The notes: generated by a model from the sequence alone, not told the origin. A stretch of 64,000 nucleotides of DNA from Jeotgalibaca porci (GCF_011299095.1 NZ_CP049889.1:1282501-1346500); one strand, 5' to 3'. Shown: positions 53,255 to 63,135, numbered from the stretch's first letter. A program made the numbers and translations.

Positions 53255-54622
53255 TTATTTATGTTGAATGATCTCATCATTTTCGATATAGCTGCGGAAT
53301 TCGTCCGCCAAGTTATCAAAGAGATTAATGCCTTCTTGCGAGAAGCCATGAGTAATTTCACGTGGGAAATACAATCGTTCATCACCACGGACTTTCCCTG
53401 TCAAAGAAGAAACGATGGCACTTATTTCAGATAATTCGATGATTTCACCGTTCTTTTGAATAAATTCAATTTGTGTCTTGCTACTGATTTGTCCTGGACG
53501 GTATAAATCATAAGGCAAGTCAAAACTGTTATTTGTAGACGTGTAGTAGTCGGGGTTGTAGCCCATACGCTTAATCAATGATTGAAGCTCCGCCACCGTT
53601 TTTAAGTCATGTTTCCGTTCAAAGCGAACAGACTTGAATGGTTGACGGTTCAAGAAGCGTCCGGCCAAATCACTCAAAGTTGGATCGCTCTCGTCCGTCC
53701 AATGGTTGAAGTAAGTCGTCAACACCCCGTCATCCAAGCGCAAATAATCCTCTAACCGCCAATCCTGACGGAAGAACGGCTCCAAGAAGCTAGCCGAATA
53801 GCCCAATTCTTGCTGTTCGTCCAGATAGACATCTTTCGCGCGCTTCATCAAATGATACAAAATGACTTCCATTCCCCGTGAAACCGGATGGAAATAAACC
53901 TGCATATACATTTGATAGCGACTCACAACATAATCTTCGACCGCATGCATCCCGGAAATGTCAAAGACAATTCCGTTCGAACTCGGACGAATGACGCGTA
54001 AGATTCGCGTTAAATCAAAGGTTCCATAAGTCACACCAGAATAATAGGCATCGCGGAGCAAATAATCCATTCGGTCAGCATCGATTTGACTGGAAATCAT
54101 CTGAACGACTTGTGGGTTTGGATATTCCTTGGCAATAACAGAAGCTACCTGGTTTGGGAAATCTGGACCTACTTCACGCAATACCGCGTTAATTTCTGTT
54201 TTGGGCGAAAGGATAATCGCAATCGTCACGGCTTCGTGATCCGTATCGAAAATCTTTTCAAATGTATGCGAAAACGGACCATGCCCCAAGTCGTGCAATA
54301 AAGCTGCGCATAAAGTCACTAAACGTTCGCGGTCATCCCAAAGTCCGTCACCCACTTCCAAAGAAGGATAATTACGGACGAATTTATCACAAATCCGTCG
54401 CGCGATTTCGTAAACGCCGAGGGAATGATTAAAACGTGAGTGTTCAGCGCCGTGGAAAGTTAAGGAAGACGTTCCCAGTTGCTTGATGCGGCGCAACCGT
54501 TGGAACTCCTTTGTGTTAATCAAATCAAGGATGACGCGATGCTGGATATGGATATACCCATGAACAGGATCTCGAAACACTTTTTCTTTGGTTAATAGTG
54601 TGCTCGTGTAGAAATTTTGCAT
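53255..54622 (-). CDS. HD superfamily phosphohydrolase (YwfO-like)
   Basis: 455 aa. HD-domain metal ligands are visible: the first His in HSRFNHSLGVYEIARRI (near 64), the HD pair in ALLHDLGHGPFSHTFE (near 110) and a later Asp in SSQIDADRMDYLLRD. It resembles dNTP triphosphohydrolases and YwfO of Bacillus, next to lipL/ywfL as in that genome. Substrate is likely a (d)NTP, but this is untested. ATG 54622 lies 8 bp from AAGGAG; a GTG upstream is weaker. Confidence 0.9.
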   Translation of the reverse strand: MQNFYTSTLLTKEKVFRDPVHGYIHIQHRVILDLINTKEFQRLRRIKQLGTSSLTFHGAEHSRFNHSLGVYEIARRICDKFVRNYPSLEVGDGLWDDRERLVTLCAALLHDLGHGPFSHTFEKIFDTDHEAVTIAIILSPKTEINAVLREVGPDFPNQVASVIAKEYPNPQVVQMISSQIDADRMDYLLRDAYYSGVTYGTFDLTRILRVIRPSSNGIVFDISGMHAVEDYVVSRYQMYMQVYFHPVSRGMEVILYHLMKRAKDVYLDEQQELGYSASFLEPFFRQDWRLEDYLRLDDGVLTTYFNHWTDESDPTLSDLAGRFLNRQPFKSVRFERKHDLKTVAELQSLIKRMGYNPDYYTSTNNSFDLPYDLYRPGQISSKTQIEFIQKNGEIIELSEISAIVSSLTGKVRGDERLYFPREITHGFSQEGINLFDNLADEFRSYIENDEIIQHK

Positions 54623-54627
54623 AACGC

Positions 54628-55443
54628 TCACTCCTTGCTGAAGATTTGTTCGTTTCGTTTTATCATTTTCTGATTGGCAGCCGTATAGTCTGCTAAAATT
54701 TCTTCATTATAATAACCCGTTTTCACCGGCTTCTCTTTTTCGTAAGTCGCCAAAATTATATCCCGCACTTGTGGTACTGTCAGGGAAACGCCCAGTAAAT
54801 CACTTAAGTTAGCCATACAATCGGGGTCTACATCTGGGAAATGCCAACGTGTTTCTTCACCTTTCAAGCCTACTTGATAAAAATCGCGGATGATTTCCCC
54901 GCGCTTTTGTTGATTTCCTTCGACACTTAAATAAATCATAATTCCGATTCCGTTCTTAAAGCGTCTCTGAGCAATCCCCGCAAACTTTTTCCCATCGATA
55001 CTCAAGTCGAACTTGCCCGGGCAATAGGAGTCAACGATTTCATAAGCCTCTATCTGCTTACCGAAAGGAGCGAATGCCTGGCGTATCACATCCACCATAA
55101 TAGCGTACCCTTCATCGATAGTCATTTTTTCTTCATTTGATTCAGCTAAGATAATCGAAAAGTTTAAAATGCCAGCATCAGCTACAACCGCTAATCCACC
55201 GGCTGGACGAACAACGACCTCATAATTGGATTCCTGTAAGGTGTTGACTGCCTCAGATAGATAGGGCAGTTTCGTATCGACCATTCCTAAAATAATCATA
55301 TTTTCAATCGGCCAGAAATGTAACAGTGTCTGGTCCGGTTTTCGAACGACTTCACGAATCAAAGCATCGCCAATTGCGAAATTAAATAATTTATCGCCTT
55401 GAAGTGCGGTCGGCACATCCTCATAGATGAAATAATTAGTCAT
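54628..55443 (-). CDS. lipL: Octanoyl-[GcvH]:protein N-octanoyltransferase (LipL-like)
   Basis: About 271 aa, BPL/LplA/LipB fold. It has RPAGGLAVVADAGILNFSI, the Cys of DSYCPGKFDLSIDGKKFAGIAQRR (written in parts: DSYCPGKFDLS, then IDGKKFAGIAQRR) with the conserved Lys, and a C-terminal helical tail. Position after ywfO-like and the Cys motif suit LipL/YwfL, which moves octanoyl groups from GcvH to E2 subunits. A lipoate ligase is an alternative. Start ATG 55443 chosen since TATAAT overlaps the upstream ATG at 55479. Confidence 0.85.
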   Translation of the reverse strand: MTNYFIYEDVPTALQGDKLFNFAIGDALIREVVRKPDQTLLHFWPIENMIILGMVDTKLPYLSEAVNTLQESNYEVVVRPAGGLAVVADAGILNFSIILAESNEEKMTIDEGYAIMVDVIRQAFAPFGKQIEAYEIVDSYCPGKFDLSIDGKKFAGIAQRRFKNGIGIMIYLSVEGNQQKRGEIIRDFYQVGLKGEETRWHFPDVDPDCMANLSDLLGVSLTVPQVRDIILATYEKEKPVKTGYYNEEILADYTAANQKMIKRNEQIFSKE

Positions 55444-55500
55444 ATTTCCATTCCTGCCTCGTATAGATATTTTCTTCATTATAACAAACTTCTTCTTTTG

Positions 55501-55530
55501 TTGACCGCGTTCGCTTTAAAAAGTTATACT
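55501..55530 (+). promoter_or_regulatory. Promoter of the ywiB-like gene
   Basis: TTGACC (55501-55506), 18-bp spacer and TATACT (55525-55530), 17 bp before the ATG. Confidence 0.75.
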
Positions 55531-55547
55531 AGGGGGGTAAAGAGTAA

Positions 55548-55997
55548 ATGAAGGAAGTGTCTGATTTGCCGGTACAAAAAGGAACAGTTATGGAGTATCG
55601 TTTAGAAACTAGGATTGAACAAGAAGGCCAAAAAGAAATCTTCGTCTATGAAGGGCAAGGTCAAATGGTCCAAATGGGCGAATGGCTTTACCTACGCTAT
55701 GTAGAGGCAGAAACAAGTAACAAAGTTACAATCAAAGTGTCGCGTGCGGGAAAAATGACAATCATGCGCCGACAAGGAGACGTACTTTTGTCACGCTTGT
55801 CGTTTGACTCAGAGAAATCAGGGTCCGCACAAATACCGACAGAAGCTGGTTTGATGGAAATCGAAACCAAAACGAATCAAATGGTTCAAAATTATAAAGA
55901 GCAACCATTCTCGGGCTATGTGGAAGTGGCCTATACAATTGGAATTGGTGAAGAATCGCTTGGAAGTTATGAAATGTCGTTGCAATTTACTACCTAA
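55548..55997 (+). CDS. DUF1934 beta-barrel protein (YwiB-like)
   Basis: 149 aa, a beta-strand-rich, lipocalin-like sequence that matches DUF1934/YwiB by pattern and by position before rpoE. Features: MEYRLETRIEQEGQKE, IKVSRAGKMTIMRRQG and a C-terminal YTIGIGEESLGSYEMSL. Function is unknown. It begins close to its promoter with AGGGGGG as ribosome site. Confidence 0.85.
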   Translation: MKEVSDLPVQKGTVMEYRLETRIEQEGQKEIFVYEGQGQMVQMGEWLYLRYVEAETSNKVTIKVSRAGKMTIMRRQGDVLLSRLSFDSEKSGSAQIPTEAGLMEIETKTNQMVQNYKEQPFSGYVEVAYTIGIGEESLGSYEMSLQFTT

Positions 55998-56041
55998 TTA
56001 ATGTATGATTAGGAGTACAGTTTTTGAAAGGACGTGGCACC

Positions 56042-56614
56042 GTGAAGCTAACCGAATTAGACGGTATAAACAAAAACGAATTATCAATGATTGAAGTGGC
56101 ACATGAGATTTTGGAAACAACAGGAGAAGTCTTGGATTTCGATGATTTATTGTTACGTGTACAAGAATATCTAGGCCTATCTAAAAAAGAGCTAGATAGC
56201 AAAATGACACGTTTCTATACTAACTTGAACGTTGACGGTAGTTTCATTTCATTAGGTGATAACCGTTGGGGATTACGTGCATGGTATCCAATTGATTCAA
56301 TTGACGAAGAAATTCTTTCCACAATCGACGAAGACGAAGTACAAGTTCGTCGTAAGAAGCGCAAAAAGCTTAATGCTTTTGCTACTTCCGAAGATGACGA
56401 TGTAATCGACTATAACGACGATGATCCAGAAGATACATTCGCAGCGGACGAAGATGAAGAAGAAGTAGAAGTGGATGAAGAAGAAGTAGAAGTTGAGGCT
56501 GACGACTTAGATGGCGAATTGGACGATGATTTAGATAACGTTCCAGAGAGTATCGAAGAAGACTTGACACTTATCGACGACGACTTTGAAGAAGACGAGG
56601 AAGAAGAAGAGTAA
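56042..56614 (+). CDS. rpoE: RNA polymerase delta subunit
   Basis: About 190 aa. Residues 1-85 form the HARE-HTH fold (ELSMIEVAHEILE, FDDLLLRVQEYLGLS, FYTNLNVDGSFISLGDNRWGLR). The C-terminal half is very acidic and disordered, with Asp/Glu runs. Found only in Firmicutes; it recycles RNA polymerase and affects promoter selectivity. The start is GTG at 56042; GAAAGGA lies about 10 bp upstream. Sits near pyrG in many genomes, here a few genes away. A strong terminator follows. Confidence 0.95.
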   Translation: MKLTELDGINKNELSMIEVAHEILETTGEVLDFDDLLLRVQEYLGLSKKELDSKMTRFYTNLNVDGSFISLGDNRWGLRAWYPIDSIDEEILSTIDEDEVQVRRKKRKKLNAFATSEDDDVIDYNDDDPEDTFAADEDEEEVEVDEEEVEVEADDLDGELDDDLDNVPESIEEDLTLIDDDFEEDEEEEE

Positions 56615-56627
56615 TCAGATTCTTCTT

Positions 56628-56667
56628 AAATAAACGCGTGAGTACTTGGATACTTACGCGTTTATTT
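56628..56667 (+). terminator. Terminator of rpoE
   Basis: AAATAAACGCGTGAGTA pairs with TACTTACGCGTTTATTT (17 bp with one G-U), 6-nt loop. Confidence 0.93.
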
Positions 56668-57223
56668 CCACACCAATTATGAAAGGGTTTTCACGGATGA
56701 TCAAGTATAGATTATTTTAAAAAGGTGCTGCATAGGCTTTTATAAGCAAAGGGGAAGGGCGAAAAGTAATAAAAAGAGTCAGAAAATACTGTCGTATAAT
56801 TTAACTTCTTCATTTAAAAGATAATGGTCGGAAACGCTTCAGAACAAGCGGTTGCACTATTTAATATGTAATAATATTTATGATTAAATTAAGCGGAGGT
56901 TTCTCATTAAATAAAAATGAGAGACAGAGAAAACGAATAGCCTAAAACGTTTGCATATATATGCACAAACATTTTCTTAAAAACCGAACTAAACCTAAAC
57001 TTTTATCTGTTTTGGTTCGGCATAAGGCACAAGTAAAGCTCTTAGTTAGCTAAAAATAGCAAGGATATAATCTGTGAAAATAATAACTTTTTGATGCATT
57101 AATATTACACCACAATAAATAGTTAGCGATTTCTGTGGTCTTTAGGGCAATTGTTTGGTAGAATTATTATGTTAGAAAGTCCAAACACAACATATTTTTA
57201 TGGAATACCAAGGAGGCAGAAAC
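56668..57223. other. AT-rich intergenic region upstream of fba with candidate regulatory elements
   Basis: About 550 bp without a gene. Observed: a TATAAT at 56795-56800; two cre-like stretches, GGAAACGCTTCAG near 56829 and AAAACGTTTGCA near 56944; a hairpin TCTCATT/AATGAGA near 56900-56922; an ACCGAACTAAAC..GTTTTGGTTCGG hairpin near 56983-57019; and the fba ribosome site AAGGAGG at 57210-57216. No reading frame with a start site and codon bias was found. Confidence 0.5.
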
Positions 57224-58081
57224 ATGAGTCGTTTAGTAAGTATGACAGAGATGTTAAATAAAGCTTTAGAAGGTAAGTATGCAGTTGGGCAATTCAATAT
57301 CAACAACCTAGAATGGACACAAGCTGTTCTTGAAGCTGCAGAAGCTGAAAAGTCACCAGTAATTTTAGGAGTATCTGAAGGTGCTGCTAAATACATGGGT
57401 GGACATTTAGTTGTTGCATCAATGGTTAACGCATTATTGGAAACAATGGATATTACAGTTCCAGTTGCACTTCATTTAGATCACGGAACAAGCTTTGATA
57501 GCTGTAAATCAGCAATCGATGCTGGTTACTCTTCTGTAATGATTGATATGTCTCATTACTCAATCGATGAGAACATCGAAAACACTAAGAAAGTTGTAGA
57601 ATACGCACATTCCAAAGGCGCTTCTGTAGAAGCTGAAGTTGGAACTGTTGGTGGTACTGAAGATGGAATCACTGGTGGCGTACAATACGCTGACGCACAA
57701 GAATGTCTACGTATGGTTAAAGAAGGAAACATCGATGCTCTAGCAGCAGCGCTTGGTTCAGTTCACGGCCCTTACGAAGGCGAGCCTAAACTAGGTTTTG
57801 ACGAAATGAAAGAAATTTCTGAATTAACTGGTGCTCCTCTTGTATTACACGGTGGTTCAGGAATTCCAGAACACCAAATTCAACAAGCTATCGAATATGG
57901 TCATACAAAAATTAACGTGAATACTGAATGTCAACAAGTATGGACAGCAGCTGTTCGTGACAAATTGGCTACAGATTCAGCAGTTTATGACCCACGTAAA
58001 GTTATTGGACCTGGTAAAGAAGCAATCGTGAAACTAGTTCGCGAACGTATGACAGTATTTGGTTCAAGCAACAAAGCGTAA
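57224..58081 (+). CDS. fba: Class II fructose-bisphosphate aldolase
   Basis: Zinc-dependent glycolytic enzyme (fructose-1,6-bisphosphate to DHAP and G3P). 285 aa. Metal/substrate motifs: [20 protein letters not shown] (His and Asp near 85), EAEVGTVGG (Glu), and [14 protein letters not shown] with a His-Gly pair (LHGGSG). ATG 57224 follows AAGGAGG; the open frame starts a little earlier. Codon use is strongly biased to preferred codons, a sign of high expression. Confidence 0.96.
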   Translation: MSRLVSMTEMLNKALEGKYAVGQFNINNLEWTQAVLEAAEAEKSPVILGVSEGAAKYMGGHLVVASMVNALLETMDITVPVALHLDHGTSFDSCKSAIDAGYSSVMIDMSHYSIDENIENTKKVVEYAHSKGASVEAEVGTVGGTEDGITGGVQYADAQECLRMVKEGNIDALAAALGSVHGPYEGEPKLGFDEMKEISELTGAPLVLHGGSGIPEHQIQQAIEYGHTKINVNTECQQVWTAAVRDKLATDSAVYDPRKVIGPGKEAIVKLVRERMTVFGSSNKA

Positions 58082-58102
58082 TCAATTAAAATATAAACAC
58101 GA

Positions 58103-58129
58103 CCGGAGCTTTTTTTGCTCCGGTTTTTT
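58103..58129 (+). terminator. Terminator of fba
   Basis: CCGGAGC (58103-58109) and GCTCCGG (58117-58123) flank seven T residues and are followed by six more. Confidence 0.93.
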
Positions 58130-58148
58130 ACTTATTTGGAGGGATAAC

Positions 58149-58931
58149 ATGTATACGCAGGCAGAATTACTCACGCAACTGGAACAATTAGGCATTGATA
58201 AAAACGGTACTTTGTTGGTTCATTCATCCTTTAAGAGTATGGGCCCCATCGAAGGCGGCCCCGATACAGTTTTGGACAGTTTATCGACTTTCATGAAAGA
58301 AGGTTTATTGGTCTTACCAACTCATACTTGGCGGTATATCAATGCGGATAATCCGGTATTTCATGTAGAAGATTCACCGACAAATGTTGGGATTTTGACA
58401 GAATTATTCAGAAAACGTCCGGGTGTTGTGCGTTCGTTGCATCCAACGCATTCAGTCGGCGCATTAGGAAAAGATGCAGAAGCATTTGTCAGTGGTGATG
58501 AAAAGTGTGATACACCTTGTGCCCGTGAATCTGTTTGGGGCAAACTTTTAGATCAGAAGGCCAAAATTATGTTGCTGGGAGTAGATTTGACGCGGAATAC
58601 ATTTATCCATGGTATCGAGGAATGGGTTGATATTCCTGGGAGAATGACGGATACCCATGAAGAACTTTATTCGGTACGAGCTGATGGCACAAAAATTAAG
58701 GTACCTTCACGCCGTCACTGCGGATTATCCTGGTCAGAGCACTTTTGGAAGGTAGATGACGTGCTCCTGGCAACCGGTGCTATGTGGATGGGCAAACTGG
58801 GAGACGCTGACGTGCGGATATGCGACACCGTTAAATTGACAGAAGTTCTAACTGAAATGCTACACGAGTTTCCTGATTTGTTCTCTGATAATGAACCTTT
58901 GCCAGATAGCATTAGAAACGGTTACATTTAA
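58149..58931 (+). CDS. Aminoglycoside N(3)-acetyltransferase family protein
   Basis: 260 aa AAC(3)/YokD fold. N-terminal LLVHSSFKSMGPIEGG and VLPTHTW, the HPTHSVGALG motif around residue 98 with the catalytic His, and IMLLGVDLTRNTFIHGIEE. Chromosomal members are common and often do not give resistance. ATG 58149 lies behind TTGGAGGG; open frame upstream covers the fba terminator. Sits alone between fba and murA. Confidence 0.88.
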   Translation: MYTQAELLTQLEQLGIDKNGTLLVHSSFKSMGPIEGGPDTVLDSLSTFMKEGLLVLPTHTWRYINADNPVFHVEDSPTNVGILTELFRKRPGVVRSLHPTHSVGALGKDAEAFVSGDEKCDTPCARESVWGKLLDQKAKIMLLGVDLTRNTFIHGIEEWVDIPGRMTDTHEELYSVRADGTKIKVPSRRHCGLSWSEHFWKVDDVLLATGAMWMGKLGDADVRICDTVKLTEVLTEMLHEFPDLFSDNEPLPDSIRNGYI

Positions 58932-58991
58932 GCAACTTTTTTTGATAGAATAGAAATAACTCTATTAACGAAGTGAAACGAGGCATTTGAG

Positions 58992-60263
58992 ATGAAAAAA
59001 ATTATCATTAACGGCAATAAACCCTTAAATGGTGAAGTAACAATCAGTGGTGCCAAAAATAGTACGGTTGCTTTAATTCCAGCCTCTATTTTGGCAGACT
59101 CAATGGTTACTCTAGAGGGAATACCTGATATTCAAGATGTACGTTCTTTGATTGAAATTCTAGAAGAATTCAACGTTGCAGTTACTTTTGATGCAGAGGC
59201 CGGGATTATGAACATCGATCCATCGAATATGATTTCAATTCCCATGCCAACGGGTAAAATCAAAAATTTACGTGCATCTTATTATTTTATGGGAGCCATT
59301 CTATCGAAATATGGGGAAGGCGTCATCGGTTTGCCGGGTGGCTGTAACTTAGGTCCGCGTCCAATCGATCAACACATCAAAGGATTCGAAGCGTTGGGCG
59401 CAACGGTTCGCAATGAAATGGGTGCTATTTATTTAACGTCTCCGGAAGACGGATTAAAAGGCGACCGTATTTATTTAGACGTTGTTTCAATTGGAGCAAC
59501 AATCAACACGATTTTGGCTTCCGTTCGCGCTAAAGGCCGGACCATTATTGAAAATGCAGCCAAAGAACCTGAGATTATTGATGTGTGTACCCTGTTGAAT
59601 AACATGGGTGCGAAAATCCGTGGAGCAGGAACAGACGTTATTCGAATTGATGGCGTTCATTCGTTACACGGATGCCGGCATACGGTTATTCCAGACCGGA
59701 TTGAAGCGGGAACTTATTTAGCCGCTGCAGCCGCAATGGGTGAAGAAGTTTTAGTTAAAAACGTAATTGTGGAACATTTGGAAGGTTTTGTAGCGAAAAT
59801 GGATGAAATGGGTGTCAACATGGAAATTGGTGAAGACAGCATTTTAATTCGTAAATCAGATGACTTGAAAATGGTTCATATTAAAGCCTTGCCTTATCCA
59901 GGATTTGCGACAGACCTCCAGCAACCTATTACGCCGCTTATGTTAAAAGCAGCGGGTGATGGAACGATTATTGATACTGTTTACCCAAAACGTGTGAATC
60001 ACATTGCGGAACTAAGACGTATGGGTGCAGGAATTAAAGTTGAAAGTGATACAATATTTATGCAAGGACCGAATGCTATGTCAGGTGCAGAAGTGAAGGC
60101 AAGTGATTTGCGTGCAGGCGCTTGTTTAGTGATTGCAGGCTTGATGGCAAAAGGGACTACAACTATTACTGGTGTTGAAAATATTCTACGTGGCTACGAC
60201 GGAATTGTCGACAAGTTAACGGCTTTAGGCGCAGATATTTCAATGGTTGAAGAAGAAAATTAA
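58992..60263 (+). CDS. murA: UDP-N-acetylglucosamine 1-carboxyvinyltransferase
   Basis: First committed step of peptidoglycan synthesis; target of fosfomycin. EPSP-synthase fold, 423 aa. Catalytic Cys in [19 protein letters not shown] (near residue 118), [15 protein letters not shown] at the N-terminus, and the C-terminal [17 protein letters not shown]. Firmicutes often carry two paralogues; the fba-murA-rho position suggests the MurZ/MurA2 type. Cys rather than Asp implies fosfomycin sensitivity of this copy. Confidence 0.95.
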   Translation: MKKIIINGNKPLNGEVTISGAKNSTVALIPASILADSMVTLEGIPDIQDVRSLIEILEEFNVAVTFDAEAGIMNIDPSNMISIPMPTGKIKNLRASYYFMGAILSKYGEGVIGLPGGCNLGPRPIDQHIKGFEALGATVRNEMGAIYLTSPEDGLKGDRIYLDVVSIGATINTILASVRAKGRTIIENAAKEPEIIDVCTLLNNMGAKIRGAGTDVIRIDGVHSLHGCRHTVIPDRIEAGTYLAAAAAMGEEVLVKNVIVEHLEGFVAKMDEMGVNMEIGEDSILIRKSDDLKMVHIKALPYPGFATDLQQPITPLMLKAAGDGTIIDTVYPKRVNHIAELRRMGAGIKVESDTIFMQGPNAMSGAEVKASDLRAGACLVIAGLMAKGTTTITGVENILRGYDGIVDKLTALGADISMVEEEN

Positions 60264-60305
60264 CAAAACACTATAGAAAATTTTGACAGAACGAAGGTGA
60301 GAAAT

Positions 60306-61565
60306 TTGGAAGACATGCTTTCCATACAAGAGTTAGAGAAAAAGACACTAAAAGAGATTTATACATATGCAAAAGAGTACAAGATTCCTTACTACAGCCA
60401 AATGACGAAGAAGGAATTGGCGCACGCGATTATTCGTGCGCAAGAAGAAAAACAAGGTTTCTTTATGACTGAAGGAATATTAGATATCATCTCATCAGAG
60501 GGATATGGCTTTTTAAGACCCATTAACTATTCTCCAAGTCAGGAAGACATTTACATTTCTTCTTCACAGATTCGCCGTTTTGATTTACGAAATGGTGATA
60601 AGGTCGGCGGTAAAGCGCGTCCACCAAAAGCATCAGAGCGCTATTACGGCCTCATGCAAGTCAACACAGTAAATGGAAAAAATCCGGATGAAGCAAAAGA
60701 ACGGTCACATTTCCCAGGGTTGACGCCTATTTATCCGAATAAGCGTATTAACTTAGAAATTGGTCAACAAAATATACCGAATCGGATGATTGATTTGGTA
60801 TCACCGATTGGTTTTGGACAACGTGGTTTGATTGTAGCACCGCCAAAAGCTGGTAAAACAACGCTTTTGAAGAGTGTTGCTAACGGAATCACTGAGAATT
60901 ATCCGGATGTGGAATTAATCATGCTATTGATTGATGAGCGCCCGGAAGAAGTTACCGATATCGAACGCAGCGTCAAAGGCGATGTTGTGTATTCAACCTT
61001 TGATCAAATGCCGTCGAATCACGTACGCGTGAGTGAACTGGTATTGGAACGTGCGATGCGTTTGGTTGAAGATAAGCGTGATGTTGTTATTTTAATGGAT
61101 AGTATTACGCGTTTGGCTCGTGCTTACAACTTAGTCGTTCCGCCGAGCGGACGGACGTTGAGTGGCGGGATTGACCCGGCAGCCCTTTACAAACCGAAGA
61201 AATTCTTTGGTGCGGCTCGTAATATCGAAGACGGGGGAAGCTTGACGATCCTATCCACGGCTCTGGTTGATACCGGAAGCCGGATGGATGACATTATTTA
61301 CGAAGAATTTAAAGGAACAGGTAACTCTGAACTCGTTCTGTCCCGTGAATTAGCCGATCGTCGTGTTTTCCCGGCGATTGATATTAAAAAGTCAGGCACG
61401 AGACGAGATGATTTGTTGCTGAATCCGAAAGAACTAGAAAACGTTTGGAAGTTGCGTAAAGCGATGCGGGGCGATACTTTGGAATATACCGAAGAGTTCT
61501 TAAGACAATTGCGTACAACAAAAACCAACGAGGATTTCATCAAACGTATTGCTTTGATGAAGTAA
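60306..61565 (+). CDS. rho: Transcription termination factor Rho
   Basis: Hexameric RNA helicase that terminates transcription. N-terminal Rho_N helical part, an OSB cold-shock-like RNA-binding domain ([20 protein letters not shown]), and the ATPase with P-loop [13 protein letters not shown] near 182, Walker [17 protein letters not shown] and the Q/R-loop region. About 419 aa from TTG 60306, spaced from AAGGTGA; GTG 60297 and ATG 60315 are alternatives. Follows murA by about 40 bp. Confidence 0.95.
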   Translation: MEDMLSIQELEKKTLKEIYTYAKEYKIPYYSQMTKKELAHAIIRAQEEKQGFFMTEGILDIISSEGYGFLRPINYSPSQEDIYISSSQIRRFDLRNGDKVGGKARPPKASERYYGLMQVNTVNGKNPDEAKERSHFPGLTPIYPNKRINLEIGQQNIPNRMIDLVSPIGFGQRGLIVAPPKAGKTTLLKSVANGITENYPDVELIMLLIDERPEEVTDIERSVKGDVVYSTFDQMPSNHVRVSELVLERAMRLVEDKRDVVILMDSITRLARAYNLVVPPSGRTLSGGIDPAALYKPKKFFGAARNIEDGGSLTILSTALVDTGSRMDDIIYEEFKGTGNSELVLSRELADRRVFPAIDIKKSGTRRDDLLLNPKELENVWKLRKAMRGDTLEYTEEFLRQLRTTKTNEDFIKRIALMK

Positions 61566-61604
61566 AAATCCGTGCTAGTATAAATTTAAGGGAGAGATGC
61601 CAGC

Positions 61605-61967
61605 ATGAATGAAAATCAAAAAGCATATGAACAAACAGTAAATAATTTTGTAGAACTTAATGCCCAACAAGTTGAAGAACGTTTAGCAAATGGTGAGAAG
61701 ACGATTCTCTATATTGGGAAGCCCGTTTGCCCTTACTGCCAAAGATTCGTTCCGAAATTGGATAATGTCCGTGAACAAAATGATTTGACAATTCACTACT
61801 TGAATAGTCTAAATACTCAAACGGATCCTGAAATTAAAGCCCTGCGTGATAAAATGGAAGTTCCGTTAGTACCACAAGTCGTTACAATTGATGGACCAGA
61901 CGCATTCACGAACTTGAACATTGACAGTGGCGCATCCGAAGAAAAATTAACTGAGCTTTTAGCTTAG
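61605..61967 (+). CDS. Thioredoxin-like protein with CPYC motif
   Basis: 120 aa. Thioredoxin fold with the redox motif CPYC in KPVCPYCQRFVPKL (about residues 40-53) and a cis-Pro loop VPLVPQVVTIDG. No signal peptide, so cytosolic. Similar proteins are annotated as bacteriocin-transport accessory proteins of Lactobacillales, but no bacteriocin genes are near, so only a general thiol-disulphide role is supported. AGGGAGAG precedes the ATG. Confidence 0.82.
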   Translation: MNENQKAYEQTVNNFVELNAQQVEERLANGEKTILYIGKPVCPYCQRFVPKLDNVREQNDLTIHYLNSLNTQTDPEIKALRDKMEVPLVPQVVTIDGPDAFTNLNIDSGASEEKLTELLA

Positions 61968-61971
61968 AAAT

Positions 61972-62012
61972 AAGAACCGCACACCTGAGAAAAAGGGTGT
62001 GCGGTTCTTTTG
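61972..62012 (+). terminator. Terminator after the thioredoxin-like gene
   Basis: AAGAACCGCACACC (61972-61985) pairs perfectly with GGTGTGCGGTTCTT (61996-62009), followed by T residues. Confidence 0.95.
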
Positions 62013-62032
62013 TCGTTATTTAGATGTGGAAT

Positions 62033-62100
62033 GGGGAATGATTGGTGTATCATTCCCCGTTTTCGTTCTAAAGTGAGCAATGGTTGGCAATTCATTCCCC
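62033..62100. repeat. Degenerate copy related to the 42-bp repeat family
   Basis: Contains ATCATTCCCCGTTTTCGTTC followed by TAAAGTGAGCAATG, clearly like ATCATTCCCCGTTTATATCC and GAAAGTGTGCAATG of the array at 24127. Here GGGGAATGAT (62033-62042) and ATCATTCCCC (62049-62058) form a perfect 10-bp hairpin. Single copy between convergent genes. Confidence 0.7.
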
Positions 62101-62131
62101 CAATTCTTCAAAATCACACCACCAAATAGAA

Positions 62132-62161
62132 ACTGCCCTCCCAACTAGTGGAGAGGGCAGT
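62132..62161 (-). terminator. Terminator of degV
   Basis: ACTGCCCTC (62132-62140) pairs with GAGGGCAGT (62153-62161), with CC/GG inner pairing; a T-rich tract follows on the minus strand, 12 bp past the degV stop. Confidence 0.88.
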
Positions 62162-62173
62162 AACCAAAAGAGG

Positions 62174-63028
62174 CTATTTTTTCTTTTCGATTGCAATAAT
62201 ACCAAATGCGCCTGGACCACCGTGACTTGAAATCACGGCACCCGCATCGAAGGTGTGCGCTGTAGCAAAGCCATGAGATTTGACTTCGTTCAAAGCGAAA
62301 TCTGTATCAGCTTGGCTGAGTCCATCCGTACCACCAATTGTTAATGTTTCCGGAATGATATCATACGTCTTAAAGAAATCATTTATTACATTTTTGATGC
62401 AGCGCTGGAAAGAACCGCGGTACTTTTTAGCCGCGAGCAGTTTGCCGTCTGTTAAGGCAATCGTTGGGTGGATATTCAACAAACTTGCTCCGAAAAATTG
62501 CACGTTGGAAACCCGTCCGCCTGCTTTCAGATACGTCAAGGTTTGTGGTAGGAATACGAAACGCGTACGTTCACGGACATCCTCTACAAAAGCAATGATT
62601 TCTTCTGGTGTGGCAGTGGGATTCTCTTCAACAAACTGTGCCGTCGCAACCACAACCGCAGTCAAACCACCACTTACGTTTTTGCTGTCTACAAGATGGA
62701 TGTTATTGAAATCTTCTGCTGCAATTCGGCCTGAGTTATAAGAAACAGTCGTAATTGCGGAATAAGCGACATGAATGATGGTCGCATCAGGTGTTTCCGA
62801 AAAAATCTTTTCGAACATCACTCGGAAATCTTCTGGAGTCGAGCCGGAAGTTTTTGGCAAGGTACCTGTTTCATCATAAAAATCATATATTTCACTAACA
62901 GGAATACTACCATCGTCGACAGTGCGTTCTCCAAGTGTGACATGCATCGGGATAACTTTAATATTGAAGCGTTCAATCAACTCTTGCGAAATGTCTGAAC
63001 CACTTTCGGTTGTAATTACATAGGGCAT
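62174..63028 (-). CDS. DegV family fatty-acid-binding protein
   Basis: 284 aa. DegV/FakB fold: N-terminal YVITTESGSDISQELIERF, TSGSTPEDF near 60 and the C-terminal DAGAVISSHGGPGAFGI. FakB-type members deliver fatty acids to the kinase FakA, whose gene is not in the window. Start ATG 63028 is behind GGAGG; open frame upstream has no support. Monocistronic. Confidence 0.93.
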   Translation of the reverse strand: MPYVITTESGSDISQELIERFNIKVIPMHVTLGERTVDDGSIPVSEIYDFYDETGTLPKTSGSTPEDFRVMFEKIFSETPDATIIHVAYSAITTVSYNSGRIAAEDFNNIHLVDSKNVSGGLTAVVVATAQFVEENPTATPEEIIAFVEDVRERTRFVFLPQTLTYLKAGGRVSNVQFFGASLLNIHPTIALTDGKLLAAKKYRGSFQRCIKNVINDFFKTYDIIPETLTIGGTDGLSQADTDFALNEVKSHGFATAHTFDAGAVISSHGGPGAFGIIAIEKKK

Positions 63029-63135
63029 ATTTTGTTCCTCCATTAAACCTTTTTTTAATTTTACCACACTCCTTACCTGCTGACAGTAAGGGTCTGCAAC
63101 CATTTGAAAAGAACAAAATCGTCACTATTTTAGCC

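Noticed and set aside
61605-61967. Part of a bacteriocin locus
   Set aside because: The protein resembles bacteriocin accessory thioredoxins, but no precursor peptide, double-glycine leader or dedicated transporter lies nearby.
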